NCBI GenBank assembly: GCA_913064755.1
Contig: CAJYBQ010000137.1
Coordinates: forward strand, 1-7,801
Reading direction: 5' to 3'
From: an uncultured Alphaproteobacteria bacterium
GTDB taxonomy: Bacteria > Pseudomonadota > Alphaproteobacteria > Minwuiales > Minwuiaceae
DNA length: 7,801 nt
Position numbers and translations under genes: made by a program. The first letter of the stretch is position 1; the number at the start of each line of letters is the position of its first letter. Of this stretch, positions 7,702-7,801 are shown piece after piece. Below the pieces are notes generated by a model, which ran no database searches, was not told where the DNA came from, and saw only the letters and a list, made by a program, of their open reading frames with translations.

Positions 7702-7801
7702 GCGCAGCAACGACATGCGTCCTGCGCTGGTGAGTTTCGACACACTACTTTCCCAAACTCCGTACACCCGCTGAACATCTCTGCCTACTCCACGCCAGTC
7801 G
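7690..7801 (+). other. Degraded right edge: out-of-frame continuation of the hydrolase gene
   Basis: From about 7690 the hydrolase protein stops matching its family. One base out of the previous frame, 7697 onward reads Leu-Glu-Arg-Ser-Asn-Asp-Met-Arg-Pro-Ala-Leu-Val-Ser-Phe. Related hydrolases have Trp-Leu-Pro-Glu-Arg, a few residues, then Cys-Ala/Thr-Gly-Asp-Leu-Phe at this point, so the stretch can be seen as the same gene with several small insertions and deletions. The last 60-70 bases are poorer in G and C than the rest of the window and code for nothing recognisable. I infer low-quality sequence at a contig end. Confidence 0.5.

Overview
The window is uniformly GC-rich, with tightly spaced genes and little intergenic DNA. 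Codon use and the look of the proteins suggest an alphaproteobacterium, perhaps of Rhodospirillales type. This is inference, because there is no rRNA or other taxonomic marker. I saw no tRNA, rRNA, CRISPR array, insertion sequence or phage gene.

Layout: seven protein genes. (1) A 5'-truncated arylsulfatase (+, 200-1888) whose catalytic N-terminus lies off the window. (2) A conserved-looking hypothetical protein (+, about 1977-2570). (3) Exodeoxyribonuclease III (+, 2616-3419). (4) A SulP-family anion transporter without a STAS domain (+, 3524-4786). (5) A class I/II PLP aminotransferase (-, 4867-6048), convergent with SulP. (6) A short-chain dehydrogenase/reductase (+, 6222-7079), divergent from the aminotransferase across 173 bp. 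(7) A metallo-beta-lactamase-fold hydrolase resembling the alkylsulfatase group (+, from 7093), 13 bp after the SDR and broken near the right edge.

Both ends look unreliable. In about 1-187 the sulfatase reading survives only as frame-scattered fragments with a 10-C run. After about 7690 the hydrolase reading falls into another frame with recognisable remnants. Low-quality contig ends explain this better than pseudogenes.

Functional reading: the hypothetical gene and xth are close enough to share a transcript. The SDR and the hydrolase form a likely two-gene operon with good ribosome binding sites. Three of the seven genes can be connected to organosulfate or sulfate chemistry: the arylsulfatase, the SulP carrier and the alkylsulfatase-like hydrolase. 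The SDR could oxidise an alcohol released by the hydrolase. This link is a hypothesis from family knowledge and adjacency. Otherwise the window looks like ordinary chromosome, and I found no convincing new multi-gene system.
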